The notes: generated by a model from the sequence alone, not told the origin. DNA of 64,000 nt from Mytilus trossulus (GCF_036588685.1 NC_086374.1:63920457-63984456), one strand, 5' to 3'. Shown: positions 1 through 12,340, counted from the first letter of the stretch. Numbers and translations are program-made.

Positions 1-3000
1 GGTATTTTTAACATCTTAGAGTACTTATTTTCGTTAACAACAATATATCACTGAATATATAATTAGATATGAAAACTTATTTAATACAGTTTATAGATAT
101 CATTAATACTAAATATGGGGTAGCAGTGACGGATCCACAAATGTTCATAAGGGATGGGGAGGTAAATGAATGTCATAAGAGGAGTCACGCCGGTGATTGC
201 CTGAACAATCAACAAAATAAGTTCAACAAAATGGAGGCCCATGTCCCACTGAGATCCGCCTTTTTGGTAGGTCTTAAAAAAATGATTTTGAAAATAACCC
301 ACTCCCCCCAGAAAAAGATATAGTGAAAACAGGGTATTGCATGCCCGAAATTCCACACCTCTTCCTTTCTTTATACTGTTTTATAACGGTTGCAATTGAT
401 ACCACGTAGTGTATGATAACAATGCAACGTTAAAATAAAGGCAACCGTAGTATAACGTTGTTAAAAAAACTCATCAATCGATAGAAAAAACAAATCCGGG
501 TTAAAAACTAAAACTGAGAGAAACGCATTAATTATAAAATGAAAACAACGACACAACATTAAAATGTAACACACACACAGAAACAAACTACGCATTAGAC
601 AAAATCCTATGAGAATATCAAAAGTAACATCGAACTAAATACATGAGTTTGGGATAGAAAAGTACCGTGACACGTCTTTTAGTAATATGAATTCACACTA
701 AAAGTTATTTGTGTAAATATGCACTCACAGAGAAATATAGTAACATGAATTACATGCGTGTAGAAACTGAGTTCTTTTCGGTATTACACAACAACGAGTT
801 TGTGAAATTAGGGTAGAATGAAGTCTTAAATTACACTAATGTTATCTCTTGATTAGTTGATTAATCGCGATATGAAGCCAATTACGATGATCGTTTAAAA
901 AAAAAAACAAACAAAAAAACGATGATCGTTTATAGTTAGCAACAAACAAACGAATTATAAGTGCTTTATTACTGATATAATTATCAATCAATTAAATTGA
1001 AGCTAATCTATAAATGATCTGCAAAAAACGGGTACTTTCGACTTATTTTCAACTGTTTTTATAAATGTAAATTTACGCGTTTTCTTAGTTTAAGTTTGTC
1101 ATGCATACCACTTAGATAAAAAGGGCGGATTTTCTATAACTTAAGTATTACTAAGAAAAATATTAACTTGAGTAGCTTTATGAATACGGGCCCAAGATTG
1201 TAACTTAATACGCCATACGCGTGAAAACTTTTTTTGATATGAACGTCCGAAGTAGGCACTAAATAGTTAAGTAGTCATCACCACAAATAGTGTTATAAAG
1301 TCGATGCGGCCGTGTCTAATCGCACTACAGCATGTTGTGCTTTTTAAGATATAAGAACATTAATATATTCTAACTTTAACGCACGGTTTTAATGCATCTA
1401 ACAGAAGAGACCCGTATCCCGATAATTCACAAGGTTTTGTTTAGCGGTATAGGTTTATGCGATTTCCTTGAACTATCATTTGGCATGCATTTTGGGGGTA
1501 TCAAGTGCCTACCGCTGTCTCTTCTTAAAATAGAACGCATTTAAAATATTTCAAGCAGTTTTTTACAGACCTAGAAAGAGACCATGGAGTTTCATTGGCG
1601 TAGTTACTGTTATTTCAGATCTGTTGCTACTGACATTCCTGAAATGAAAAAATCAATGTCTAATGACCATGAAAACATATCGCCGATAACGATAAAATAA
1701 CATATTATTCAGCACACCAAATGATTCTCAACTATGCTTTATGTATGCTCTACGAACAACGTCAGAAAATATCACTGTAGCAAAAATCAATTTATTATTT
1801 GAATAAATGTTTCAATTGTCGATTGATGTAGAGATGTATTAAGGACAATCATTTTGAAACTAATTAAAGACATGTCAGTCCTGATTAGTAACAGCACTAA
1901 AAGGTGCAAATCTGCCAACGAAACGTATAAAACTAATACATATGATAGCTGATGTTTACCATTTTTACTGTAATGGGATAGTGGTTTATTTGGGAAACGG
2001 TGTGTAGTGCACAAAGCATGTAATTTTGATTTTAAATATTTCTTCAAATATTGCTTTTCATTTTCCTTAAACAAGTTACAATGTCACTTATAATGGATCA
2101 ACTAGTGTATGATACAAAAGAGAAAAGAGGGAATGTTGTAACTTGTAAAGTAAATTGTCGTTTGAGTTATGGTGTTTTGTGTAAACGTGAATAGTATAAA
2201 TGGGTATTTTACATCATTCATAGACTGTACATGTACCAACATACACGACAATATATAGAATGATGTTTTACTCGAGAAAAATTAAAAAAATCAAAGAAAG
2301 ATGATCACAATTGAAATCTAAATTGGAAACGCAAATATCGAAATTCAAGATTAAATATCTCAATTCCAGATTCTCCATCAAACATTTATATTTATTGATT
2401 GATGTAAGGATAGAAGTATTTATAGAAAGCTGTGGAAGATCGGCGATTAAAAGAAGATTTGTGATGTTCCATCAGTTTATATAAATTTGGGCCGAAAATG
2501 GGAGAACAATATCATGGTATAAATATACTGACGCATATGAGAAATGAGACAGTTAACCTCCAAGGACTACACAAAATAGCTGTATATGAAAAAACACAAG
2601 GGAATGTGATGTAGTTGCCAATGATTCAATGAGTACAAATGGTGTGGACCGATGCAATCATAGGTCACCAGATATTTTTCAAATCCTGAGCAAAATCTAT
2701 ATCGTACCGTTTGTAATAAAAGTCAAACGTATAGCAAAATATGAAACTATTCAAACAAAAAAAAGTCTGACTTATAAAAAAACATCCATATAAAATAAGG
2801 GAAACAACGACCAACCATAAACACCGAACAACTAAATGTTACGGTATGGCTTCCATTATATTGTTAAGAAAAATTTGTCAATTTCCCGGTGGAACAAAAA
2901 GTGAAACAACTCAAATAAGAAAACTATAAGATCTTTTTTAAGACAAGCACTGTCGTAATACCATCACTGATTTCCCCTATTGGTCTTTGTAAAATATGCA

Positions 3001-3340
3001 CTTTTCAAAATTATTGTTCAGACTTTGTCTTTGTTCCATATAAAGAAATACATTTATTTGGCACTAGCAAACTTAAGCTTTATCCTGTCCAGGACTGTAG
3101 ACAACATTACACATAACATTTCATTGCATGTACGAAAATAACCATCACTGGAAGTTCAGCATCAAATGTCCACCTACTGTTTTACCTGTGTGCAAGCTTT
3201 AGTAACCATGTCACCTCAAGTTTCCAAATAGAAACCCAATATAAAAATTGTGCTTTGAAATACGCTAAATATATTTTAATGACCCAAAAAATCTTTCCTG
3301 CAATGAAATGTAGGATAAATATCATACAACCGTCAAATTC
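1..3340. other. Gene-free AT-rich stretch
   Basis: No supported gene. Short ORFs occur on both strands at 69-356 and 1787-2074 but have no recognisable domain, no clear splice context and ordinary intergenic composition. A 14-bp sequence (acgatgatcgttta) occurs twice, at 884-897 and 919-932, separated by an A-rich spacer. Around 2790-2840 is a weak match to a common mussel dispersed repeat (accgaacaact...). The minus-strand ORF 81-356 is hydrophobic in its middle and could be a repeat-derived fragment; I do not recognise it. Confidence 0.5.
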
Positions 3341-3344
3341 GAGG

Positions 3345-3530
3345 AAATAGTTTTTACGCCCATTTTTCGTTTGCATATAAACTCGTCATAGATATAAATA
3401 TTAAAATTTCATATTTGTGCATAACGCGAGTTTCGTCTACGAAAGACTTATCAGTAACACTCGGATAAAACAATGTTAAAAATCCCAAATAAAGTACGAA
3501 GTTGAAGAGCATTGTGGACCAAATATTCGT
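3345..3530 (+). repeat. Family A dispersed repeat (3' part), degenerate
   Basis: Contains the landmarks of the repeat seen several times here: cgcgagtttcgtctacgaaag, then actcatcagt-like text, then an aagttgaagagcattg block. Other pieces lie near 14.3, 23.8, 27.4, 31.4, 32.2 and 42.1-42.5 kb. The 42-kb copy is in the opposite orientation and is the longest. I recognise the family as highly abundant in Mytilus genomes; its mechanism of spread is not evident from this window. Confidence 0.7.
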
Positions 3531-3549
3531 AAAAGTTTAGCCAAATACA

Positions 3550-3980
3550 GGTTGCACTTTGTAAATACAGCTGTTTCTCAAACCACGCCTCTTTTGAGAA
3601 GATCTTGAATATGCATAGAAAATTAGTTTTGTTTACATACAGGTTCCCGATTGTGCTCTGTGTTCCATTTCATAGAAACATAACATGAGAATGTTACCAG
3701 TAAATATACATGTGTATATTTTTTACATTGAAATCTGTGGTAGCCCTTCCTTCGAGGTATGGGTAGTAAATAAAATTAGAGTTAGTTTAAACTCTGAAAA
3801 GTTCAGGTCATATAAACATTGAAAATATGCCCTATATTTTGAATTGAAAAAAATTGTAGTGCATATGAACTTTCAATTCAAGGATTTTTTTCAAAACTTG
3901 ATAGTAAACGTGGTACAGTTTTAGCCGTAAAAGAGGTTCCAATGGGAAATTGCATTGTCAATATTTACAAAAATGCAACC
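3550..3980. mobile_element. MITE-like element with GGTTGCA ends (copy 1)
   Basis: About 431 bp bounded by inverted ends ggttgcactttgtaaata and its near-complement tatttacaaaaatgcaacc. It is flanked on both sides by taca (3546-3549 and 3981-3984), a candidate 4-bp target duplication. The interior matches the copy at 5520-5944, including cacgcctcttttg, cattgaaaatatgcc and a central tagtgcatatgaactt block. No transposase is encoded, so it is non-autonomous. It lies downstream of the last sure exon of the minus-strand Cys-rich gene. Confidence 0.65.
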
Positions 3981-4389
3981 TACAGCTAAGGCTATCTATT
4001 CCTGAACCGGGTGTGACGTACCCTAAATTGGTGTTATTAAATCTAAAGAAGATTTTTTTGTTAGATAAACTGAATGTGACCTTTTTACTTTGTAAACTTT
4101 GTAACACCAGTTATTTCAAGTAGAACTCCATCATTAAGTAATGTCAAAATCATTTTATATTAAATGCTCAAACAAAATATCATCGAGTATTAATAATAAA
4201 ACAACATAAAGTAATATTATAGTACCTCTCATGGTGTTCCAGAGTGCAACGTATGCTTTTTTTAATTCAAAAGTTGTTTTACTTGAAGATGGTTTGTCAA
4301 CAGGCAAATCAAATGGTTGTTTTGACAGACAGATATTCACCAAAAGAAATAAGTTATAATTTTCATACAAATGGACAAGATATACTTAC

Positions 4390-7300
4390 TCTCCGTCTGT
4401 AATTGGTTGACACTGCTTTACTAGATTACTGTCTGTTTGGTGAATGCAGTTGTAATCTATAAGTAAAATACAATTAATCAACTAACGATATTGTACTCAT
4501 ATTTTGTTCGTCTTTTTAGGCATTTGCGATAAATAAGTTTGCACAGAATACTTTTATCGAAAGTAAATAAAGAAATATATGATACTTTTATTTAATAAGT
4601 TCGTTAACGATATATGCATAGGACTTAGGTTTTGCAAAAACGCATTATTTTACATATATTTTATTTGTCCATTTAACAGTATCATTTAAGCAGAACAATT
4701 AAAGCATAAATGATTAGCTACAGTTGGTAGTACTATACATGAACAAAGATTTTAAACATCACTGAAATAAATTGGACCGATCAATATACTGGAAAATAAA
4801 ACGTAAGACTAAGTTCATTTTGGCAGAATGTCTACTTGTAAACAAAAATAAATGTTACGCTTATTTACTACTGATTGTGTTATAAATGATGAAAAAACTA
4901 CAAAACGAAATATATCACTTATTGAAAAGCACCTCTTACCAAGTGAAATTATGTGACCGATATTTGAGCAGGTCTTCAGGAAGCAGGAACAATCCTCTTT
5001 GGATGGCCTACAGAAGCATGGGTTTTTAGGTTTAACTATGAAATCATAACCTCGTCTGTAATCACATCTGCAGGTTGTATCAGTGTTACGATTTCCATGG
5101 TCATATACAACTTGGCCTTCTTCATTGCAAAATGATTTCAGGATTATACAATTGGTACTAGCATTTGTGAAAAATGTCATTTGGAATGGTTGATATCTTT
5201 CAACAGAACAGATATCTGCATCTATGCCTCCACGAAGAACTGCTTTTCTACCTGTAATGAATAAGTTAATATGAATATGTATTATACATGAGATGAGGTG
5301 TTTATTCTATACTTGTTGCAACGTTTTCTGTTTTGCAATAGTATTGAAAGTATACACATTTTTTTCAAACATTCTTCTAAAGTGAACTATGTTTATTTGG
5401 TTTGTAGATTCTAAACATTCAATGACGTCAGTGACAATTTTACAGCACCTAGAATTATATTTTGACTTAATCATCTTGACCTGAAATGTAGTTTGTGATA
5501 CAATATATATAGTTGTTATGTTGCACTGTGTAAATACAACTATAACACATGCCACGCCTCTTTTGGAGAGATATCAATTATTAATAGATATGTTAATTTG
5601 CTAAAGTTCTAGTCCCAAGATAAATATGATCTATGTGTTTCAGCTCATAGACACATAAATTGGGAGTCTTGCTAGTATAGAGACAAACATGGTTTTGCCA
5701 AAAATTAATTCTTAGGAGATCCCATAGTGGCTGTAGGGGTAGTATAGAGGTTAAGGGCATATACATATTGAAAATATGCCAACGGCACTATTTTATGACC
5801 TTTAAATAAAATAGTAGTGCATATTAACTTTTCGTTCTGGGAGAAAAAACTGTAACGAAACTTCACAATAAAATGTGACACAGCTTTAGTCGCAAAGGGA
5901 GTTCTTATGAGAAATGAGATTGTTTATATTCACAGAATTGCAACTTATGAGTTCAATAAACTTGCACTAAAGTTAGTGTTTCATTTAAAAAAAAAAGCAT
6001 AATGTACGTGAATTAATATGAAAACAAAAACAGTTGGCTAATTTAGTTTGAACATTCATATTTAACCTTTCTTGATGTAGAAATAAGATATATACCCTTC
6101 AAAAGAAGTGAATATACAAAATAAATGTACACTAAATCTGATTACCTGATTGTTGAAAGTCTGAAATCGTACAGTTTTCTGAATATCCGTTGATAAGGTC
6201 GTTCTTAAGACAAAAGTACTTTGATGGGTCTGTACAGTGACCATATGCACGCATAGCCCATTGCGCTTGCTCGGGACATTTAAGCGGAAATGCTGTGCAT
6301 AAATGTACCTAAAATAAGTTTTAAAATATGCATATCTTTACATTTCTTTGCATTGACCAAAAACAACATAAAGCTCATCAAAGGTACAAGTAGACTTGTA
6401 CGGTTGATAAGAATGAATAACCGCCCTCGACGTACGTTTTTTTTTTTGTAAACACCAGTTCTGAGATACGATAGTAAGTTATTTCGTCGTTTTACATCAT
6501 CCATCATTACGTGACCATCGTCACTTTCACCTTTGAGTGAATGGATTTCAAAGTTTGATTATCTACAGCAAGAAATGTTGTTGCACCTTTTGAATGGTAA
6601 AATGACGTCACACAGGCGTGTATATTTGAAAATGTCTTCCGATGAAAGACCTAATTCTGGTTAAAGCCTATCAAGTCAAATTGTTGGCGAAATAAGGCAT
6701 GGAGATGTTATTGTTACATATCAGCTCAATTATCTATAGTAAATGATCCTACAAATTAATGTAAGATACAGTCACAGAAAATAATTGTATTTATAAGTAC
6801 GTCTGAGTCAGTGACAACTCTACAACAGATTTATCCATCGGATCGCCATCAATGATGGTGATACATGGCTGTGTATATTATTGTACAGTAGATAAACTTT
6901 ACCCTTAAATTAAACCTGCACATTCTTGAGTTGAGCATGGAGCGAGGCTATAAAAAAAATCCAATATCAGCAGAGAAATAATCAAACTTTTCATTCAGAT
7001 GTGTGAAAAAAAAGTGGATCATGCACTACCAGGATCACCAAATTCAGTGTACTGTACAATTAAAAGACAAAAAAGAGCAGCTGGAGCGGCTTAAAAACTC
7101 ACTGGCGTTTTTTTTCTCGTTTGGGAGCTCCACATATTCTGCAAAGGGATAATTGAAGTGAAAGTACGTCTTATGTAGTTCCAGAACTCTAACACTTCTT
7201 TGGCCAGAGCTAAAATTGGTGCATGGTAGAGCACGTTACCCTAAAAGTCAGGGGTCCGTCGAAAGACAAATGCTGAGGTTTACGTCAGGAAAGATGTACA

Positions 7301-9030
7301 AATACTTTCTTTAAGTTGTGACCAAGGCCATGTTCACTGCAGCTGTCGGGGTGGCTGTAAGACAGGCAAATGTAAAGACAAAAGATTGAACTTGTTGCGT
7401 AATTTCAGATGTCATACTTCCTTGTCGTGTGCAAACAAATAAGATATTTAATCTACTAGGCTTGACTTTTGTTTCCTAAATACGATAGTATGTATGCAAA
7501 TTTTTGTAATGGTTTATGTTTGCAAATAAATGGTAGAAGGGTTACAATTTATTTTTGCTTTTAACGGCGTTGTCACTTTCCCTAGAAGTCCGTAAGTGGC
7601 ATCAAGCTGTTTAGCTAAATTTACTCAAGGTGTCATGTTAGCTTATGTTATTTCTTTGCGTCGGTCGTTCGTCTGTTAACTTCAAAACCAATACTAATAA
7701 ACCATTGGAAAAATCCAGACTAACAAACTCAAAGATAAGAGTTTAAATCAGAAGAAACAAATATCACTAAAAAATAGTGAGTTGTACAAGTTATTATCTT
7801 TTTCTCCATAAAAATTGTACAGGTAATTACCTGTACAATTATATTTGTACAAGTAATAACCTGTATGATGGCTTCATACAAGTAATTACCTGTATAAAAT
7901 GTTTGTACAAGTAATAACCTGTACAAAATAATAAAATGTACACACCATATATATAACTCGTCTAAACATCAACCCAACAATGTTAGATCTGTAAATGTGC
8001 TAAATATATAATAATGATGAACTCTATAATTGCGGCAAAACGTATAATATATTTTTTTTTTGAAAGTTTGTTTGTTTTATTTGTTAATTTCTTTAGTATT
8101 TCTTTGGAACGGGCTTTTCAAATCAGTTAAACAATGTATTATATGAACAATTGACAACTCTCTACCGAATATCGATACATGAACACAATAAAAAAAAACG
8201 CCTATAAAGTGTACAAAACAACACCTATATTAAAACAAAAACATTAAATGAAATTATATATAAATATTTTTACATATAAATATCTCGGATAACAGATTAC
8301 CCTCATCAGTATCATTATGATATAAAATTAATCATATCAATCTATTCTGATTTAACTATAAAATTTTGAAATTTATATGTCATTTAAACCAAACACAGAA
8401 ATTTTGTACAATTCTAAAAAAAAAACGGTAGAGGTATGAAACAAATACAAAACATTATTTGTGATAGGAACAGGTCTATTTTTTTTTAAATTCAGCAATT
8501 TGATAATGACTAAAAACCATAATAATAATTTTGAAACAGTTAAAGTAGTTGAACGTAGCTGTGTACTTTTACCTCTCAAAAAAATAGCACCCTTCGATTT
8601 AAAGAATTCTCTACAGTTGCCAAACGTAAAGGAATAGTAACAAGAATGGGTAGTAATATGAAAAATAACCCAAATATGTGTCTACTAGAACTAAACCTTT
8701 TTTATTGAATCCATTTGGTGCCAAAGTTTTTATTTTTCTTATCAAAAATCTTTCTCGAACGAGTCTATCTTACTTAGACCAAGCAGTAATGCAGACTATG
8801 AATTTAATGGCCAGTCGAATGAGACCGGTCTTTTAATGGCCAGAAGATCTCAAGGTCAGTAGATTGAGATGATCTGCTTTTTGTGCCTAGGGGATCTCAA
8901 ATGTCGATACTTATAAAAACACACATATATATTCGTCATAAGAACAGGTTATAAATATATTACAATTCAGGTTGTAGACAATTATGATAGAACTTCAGGG
9001 ACTTACCAACATGAAGAGTTTGAACCACAT
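4390..9030 (-). CDS. Secreted cysteine-rich protein, unknown function (multi-exon, 3' end uncertain)
   Basis: Assembled on the minus strand from four exons with matching phases: 9030-9007 (ATG, MWFKLFML, donor GTAAGT), 6308-6146, 5251-4940 and 4456-4390, giving at least 188 aa. Exons 1 and 2 join as MWFKLFML/VHLCTAFPLKCPEQ, a short hydrophobic start that reads as a signal peptide. The mature part is Cys-rich: an exon-2 module with GHCTDPSKYFCLKND and ENCTISDF, and an exon-3 module with IDADICSVERYQP, SFCNEEGQVVYDHGN, TTCRCDYRRGYDF and CFCRPSKEDCSCFLKTC. I recall similar uncharacterised proteins in bivalves, sometimes fused to other domains, but I cannot name a function. After exon 4 the frame meets TAA two bases beyond the GTAAGT donor. 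A further exon may start near 4284 (frame TTFELKKAYVALWNT), ending at a GT near 4230 or at the stop at 4155. Introns hold MITEs and SINE pieces. Confidence 0.75.
5520..5944. mobile_element. MITE-like element with GTTGCA ends (copy 2), intronic
   Basis: About 425 bp inside the intron between exons 2 and 3 of the Cys-rich gene. Its ends gttgcactgtgtaaata and tattcacagaattgcaac are inverted. It is flanked by ttat at 5516-5519 and 5945-5948. The interior aligns with 3550-3980 throughout but with many substitutions and a few indels, so the two insertions are old or came from different subfamilies. Confidence 0.65.
7195..7270 (+). repeat. Possible tRNA-derived SINE head (weak)
   Basis: The text tggtgcatggtagagcacg resembles a tRNA A-box region, and ggggtccgtcgaaag about 35 bp later is a poor B box. 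No clear tail follows. This may be chance or a very old SINE. Confidence 0.25.
7777..7926. repeat. Array of about 20-bp palindromes
   Basis: Five near-regular units about 29-37 bp apart, each built from gtacaagtaat and acctgtac halves. The unit at 7817-7836 is a perfect 20-bp palindrome (gtacaggtaattacctgtac). Later units are at about 7848-7865, 7876-7894 and 7903-7924, with complementary changes in flanks (tgtatga/tcataca), so dyad symmetry is kept despite divergence. The array lies in the 2.7-kb intron 1 of the Cys-rich gene. Confidence 0.8.
7935..8015 (-). repeat. SINE tail/core fragment
   Basis: Read on the minus strand, it holds agatctaacattgttgggtt followed by gatgtttagacgagttatata. 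This matches the core and tail of the SINE at 38480-38675. The tRNA-like head is missing. Confidence 0.6.
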
Positions 9031-9574
9031 AGCTGTTGAATTCCTGTTTATTATTTTTGATATACGTCAGTCTGAAATTATATGATCGAAGCAATAAAAC
9101 TAAAAACGTAATTTCTATCCAACATATGTGATAGTTTGTTTAGACTAACGGTAAACTTATCTGAATAGAAATAATCTATCTTGCGTGCTAAAACAAAAGA
9201 AAACGATGAATAAAATTGAGAATGGCAATACACATCAAACAAAACAAACATATTCTAACTAGAGTTAACGTTTTCTTTTAATTACAAAGTGGATAACAAG
9301 AATGCTCTTCAAATTCCAATGTTATCAATAAAATAATATTAATAAACGCAGATAAAGATACAATGCTCGCTCAAAAACATAACCATAATTTTAAGGTGTC
9401 CTATTCAATTCTCCAATACTATACTATTAGAAAACTGTGAACATTTATCAAAATTCCTAATTTGACAGTATTTAGTAAGTCAATTTATGTACTAATATAA
9501 ATATTAGTAAGTCTAAACAAGTGACAACTCTACGGCAAATCCATCCGATAATACACTGCTGAAAACAAATTTTA

Positions 9575-9750
9575 TATCAAATTTTATAATTATACTCTAA
9601 ATATCAGCACAATGATGTTGATTCTGCAAATTTGCAGACGCAAATTTTGCATTCCTCTGAGAGTCGAACTCATGCTATTGTGATATCGAGACAAAACGCC
9701 TGCACGCTAGCGCTCTAGACTGCTCGGCCACCTTGACTGAACTAATAATT
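9575..9750 (-). repeat. tRNA-derived SINE (head and core)
   Basis: On the minus strand it begins with ggtggccgagcagtctagag, a good type-II tRNA (Leu/Ser-like) A-box region. A B box follows about 60 bp on (gagttcgactctc), then a core ending catcattgtgctgatatttagag and an AT-rich tail. The core aligns with the SINE pieces at 7.94, 9.88 and 38.5 kb. The interrupted arms show it is a pseudo-tRNA SINE, not a working tRNA gene. Confidence 0.65.
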
Positions 9751-9874
9751 CAGCTTTCGGATGCCTAGTGTTATCAGTCCTCGTCATTGGAAGCTAAGGT
9801 TGTAATACAATACATGATAATATAGGCATGAAGTTGGAATGGATTGCAGATAAGCTTAATACGGCTGAAATCAT

Positions 9875-9990
9875 ATTTTTGTTCATAAATACTCTAAATA
9901 TCAGCACGACTAGTTGTTCTTCCCTCTTCGGGATTCCAACTCATATGGTGTACCATTCTCTGCAGATTTGTATTGAAGGTTTAGAGAATA
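9875..9990 (-). repeat. SINE fragment lacking its 5' head
   Basis: On the minus strand a B-box-like gagttggaatcccgaagagg is followed by aagaacaactagt and the shared core cgtgctgatatttagagtat. It is a second copy in the same orientation as 9575-9750, about 130 bp away. Confidence 0.55.
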
Positions 9991-10434
9991 AAAGATTCCT
10001 TCTTTTAGTTTTTTGAATTTTGCTATATAACCTACCCAACGAAAGTTTTTTGTGCGTATTATTGAAATCATTAAGTCACCTTTCACAAAGTTCTTATCAG
10101 CTATATGCACCGATGTTTTCTATAAAAATTGTTTTTGCACTTAATACTATTTGCATATTATGTTTTTATAAATTTTTATAAATAATGATAATGATTGTAT
10201 TTTCAAAAGTTCCCTTACCTTATTTTGATGTATTCAGCTTGCTTAGAAAATACAGTTGGACACAGCATTGTATGTAGACAACGCGGCGTTCACTCGCGTG
10301 CACTTCTTGCAAACGCAAAAATGTCATGAAAAGATACACCGATACATCATGCCACATGACTAGCTAAGTAAACATCCTTAACTGCTTATTTTTGAATAAT
10401 ATATTGATTAAAATTTACAAACCTATTCAACTTT

Positions 10435-10555
10435 TTTTGTGAGAGGTCAAGGCCGTACGGTGACATAAAGTTGTTAATGTTTGTGTCATTTTGGTCTTTT
10501 TTTGGATAGTTGTCTCATTGGCAATTATACCACTTCTTCTTTTGTATATGGATAT
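10435..10555 (+). repeat. Terminal piece of an abundant dispersed repeat
   Basis: The text gttaatgtttgtgtcatttt and ggatagttgtctcattggca is a block I recognise as the end of a very common mussel repeat. The same family in other orientation or form is at 53630-53980 (gagacaactatccac, gacacagacattaac). No coding capacity. Confidence 0.55.
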
Positions 10556-10827
10556 TTTCGAAAACAAATTTGCCTTATTGCATGTTGTCAAGAGTTGACA
10601 ACTTACTCCTGAACTAATATTATTTCGAATGTAACTATGTACAGTTTTGTATTACATGAAAATAATTTGGGCGTATGTTTTTTTGTAAAGCGATACTCAT
10701 TTATTTATTATTTGCAGTATACAAAATATTGCAATTTTAGAAAGAAAAAAAATGATTATCTTTAACTGGCACTAATAAATGATTACTTTCTATACCTAAT
10801 TGTAATAGATGTGCCTTGATGTGCCTA

Positions 10828-11503
10828 TGTTAATTCCCCTTAATTTGGACAAATTAATTATTTAGTATTTAAATGTTTATTTTAAGTTAAATTTTATGTA
10901 AACATAGTGAGATAAAAGTAAGGATTGTTTATTTTGCTGCTTTAGTATTTAACTTTTGATGTTTTTATAATGTTCTAAGAATATTTATTTATTCAATTTG
11001 TCTTCAGCTACTAGTACCTTTTCTGTTAAAGTTGTTTTGTGTAATGTCAAGTTTAAGATATCATTTGATATTCATTCGGAGCCGGCCTTTCACAGGTCTC
11101 CAAATACTCACCGGACTGTATCAGTCCACTTGAGTCTAGAGTTAGTCAACAGTTCACCAGAGTTAGTCACCCCTTCGTGGTGCAATTTTCACTACTTTAA
11201 ATACACAACGCAAAACAAATTTACCGACTTTTAAGACTAACTCTTAAAACACTTTATTTCCATTTTACAATTGAAATCACTTTTTTTTTAACTTCAGTTT
11301 AGGAAGTGTTCTGCCTCTTGTTTATCCGACTTTGTTCAAATTCATTCAATCATTGTACATTTGTGAATAAAATAGTGATTCATTTGATTCATTGTCTTTT
11401 GTTTAGCCAAAGAATGATATCCGGTATCCCGATGGTCGAATAGGGGCGGAGTACTTGTCACTACACCTCCCGGGAGGTGTCGTCACCGACCCCCTCGGTT
11501 ACA
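10828..11503 (+). mobile_element. Probable 5' LTR of an LTR retrotransposon
   Basis: The stretch starts tgttaattcccc and ends ctcggttaca, the usual TG...CA form. It is followed two bases later by tggtgccgtgaccagg, which has the form of a primer-binding site (complement of a tRNA 3' end). No matching 3' LTR is present in the window, so the exact start is inferred from the TG only. Confidence 0.5.
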
Positions 11504-11885
11504 AGTGGTGCCGTGACCAGGATAGCTGATCCCTCAGTTTTGGTTTGAATATTTTAATTACATTTATTTTTGATAACTTTTAGATTTTTGATTTTCAAAA
11601 TGATAAAGTTTGAACAGAAACCTTATACTTTTGAAGGTGTTAGTGCTTTTTTGCAAGATTATTTTATTCAATTTGAAGCAGTCAATCTGTGGAATAACTG
11701 GAATTTTTTCTGAAATGGCTCTTCAGATAGTAATAAATTAATAATAAATTTAAGAGAAGAAGCACAATCTAATTTACATTTTCCTACTTCTTTTTTTGAA
11801 AAGTTAATTATTGAAACGTTTTAATCCTAAGGAAAGGATACTTTTTTTTATAAAATTCAACTGCAAAGTTGTATTATTTTGCCAG
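11504..11885 (+). mobile_element. Degenerate gag start of an LTR retrotransposon
   Basis: After the primer-binding-like sequence an ATG at about 11600 opens a gag-like reading frame: MIKFEQKPYTFEGVSAF, then DYFIQFEAVNLWNNW, then NLREEAQSNLHFP. This is the pattern of metazoan Ty3/gypsy-type gag (FxGxxxWxxYxxxFE...W...LRGxA). It is broken by a TGA after NNWNFF and by further stops, and nothing resembling pol follows, so it is a dead 5' fragment. Confidence 0.6.
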
Positions 11886-11924
11886 ATTAATCTGACCCCT
11901 CCGTTACACTAATACTTATAGTTA

Positions 11925-12340
11925 TAGGAAGATACGTTATGAGTGCCAATGAGATAACTCTCCATCGAAGTCACGATTTATATAAGTAAACCATTAAAGG
12001 TCAAGGTACGGACTTCAACACGGAGTCTTGGCTCACACCGAACAACTAGCTTTTAAGGGTCCCAAAATATTATTAATGTAAAACCATTTAATCTATATAC
12101 AAAAACGAGAAAAACTTATGAACCACATCAACAAACGACAACTACTGAACTACAGGTTCCTGACGTAGGTGCAGACAATTGCAGCGGGTTCAAACGTTTG
12201 TATGGTACCAAAGAATGGATTGTTTGACAGGGAAGAAGGTCATGAGGTAATTTTACCCTCATAATAGGCGATAAAAAACAAATAATGGTAACCTGTGCAC
12301 TGTTATCGTAGTCGAATGCATCAGTGGTAATCAACTAGTG
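11925..12340 (+). repeat. Dispersed repeat (gataactctccat family)
   Basis: Contains phrases of an abundant mussel repeat: gataactctccatcgaagtc, aaaggtcaaggtacggactt, cacaccgaacaactagc, cgacaactactgaactacag and gcagcgggttcaaacg. No intact ORF. Confidence 0.6.

Noticed and set aside
81..356. 91-aa minus-strand hydrophobic ORF
   Set aside because: No homologue recognised, no exon borders, overlaps another ORF on the plus strand; left as unexplained.
9640..9745. tRNA-Leu/Ser-like sequence on the minus strand
   Set aside because: The A and B boxes are good, but stem pairing looks poor and a SINE core follows directly; called a SINE, not a tRNA gene.
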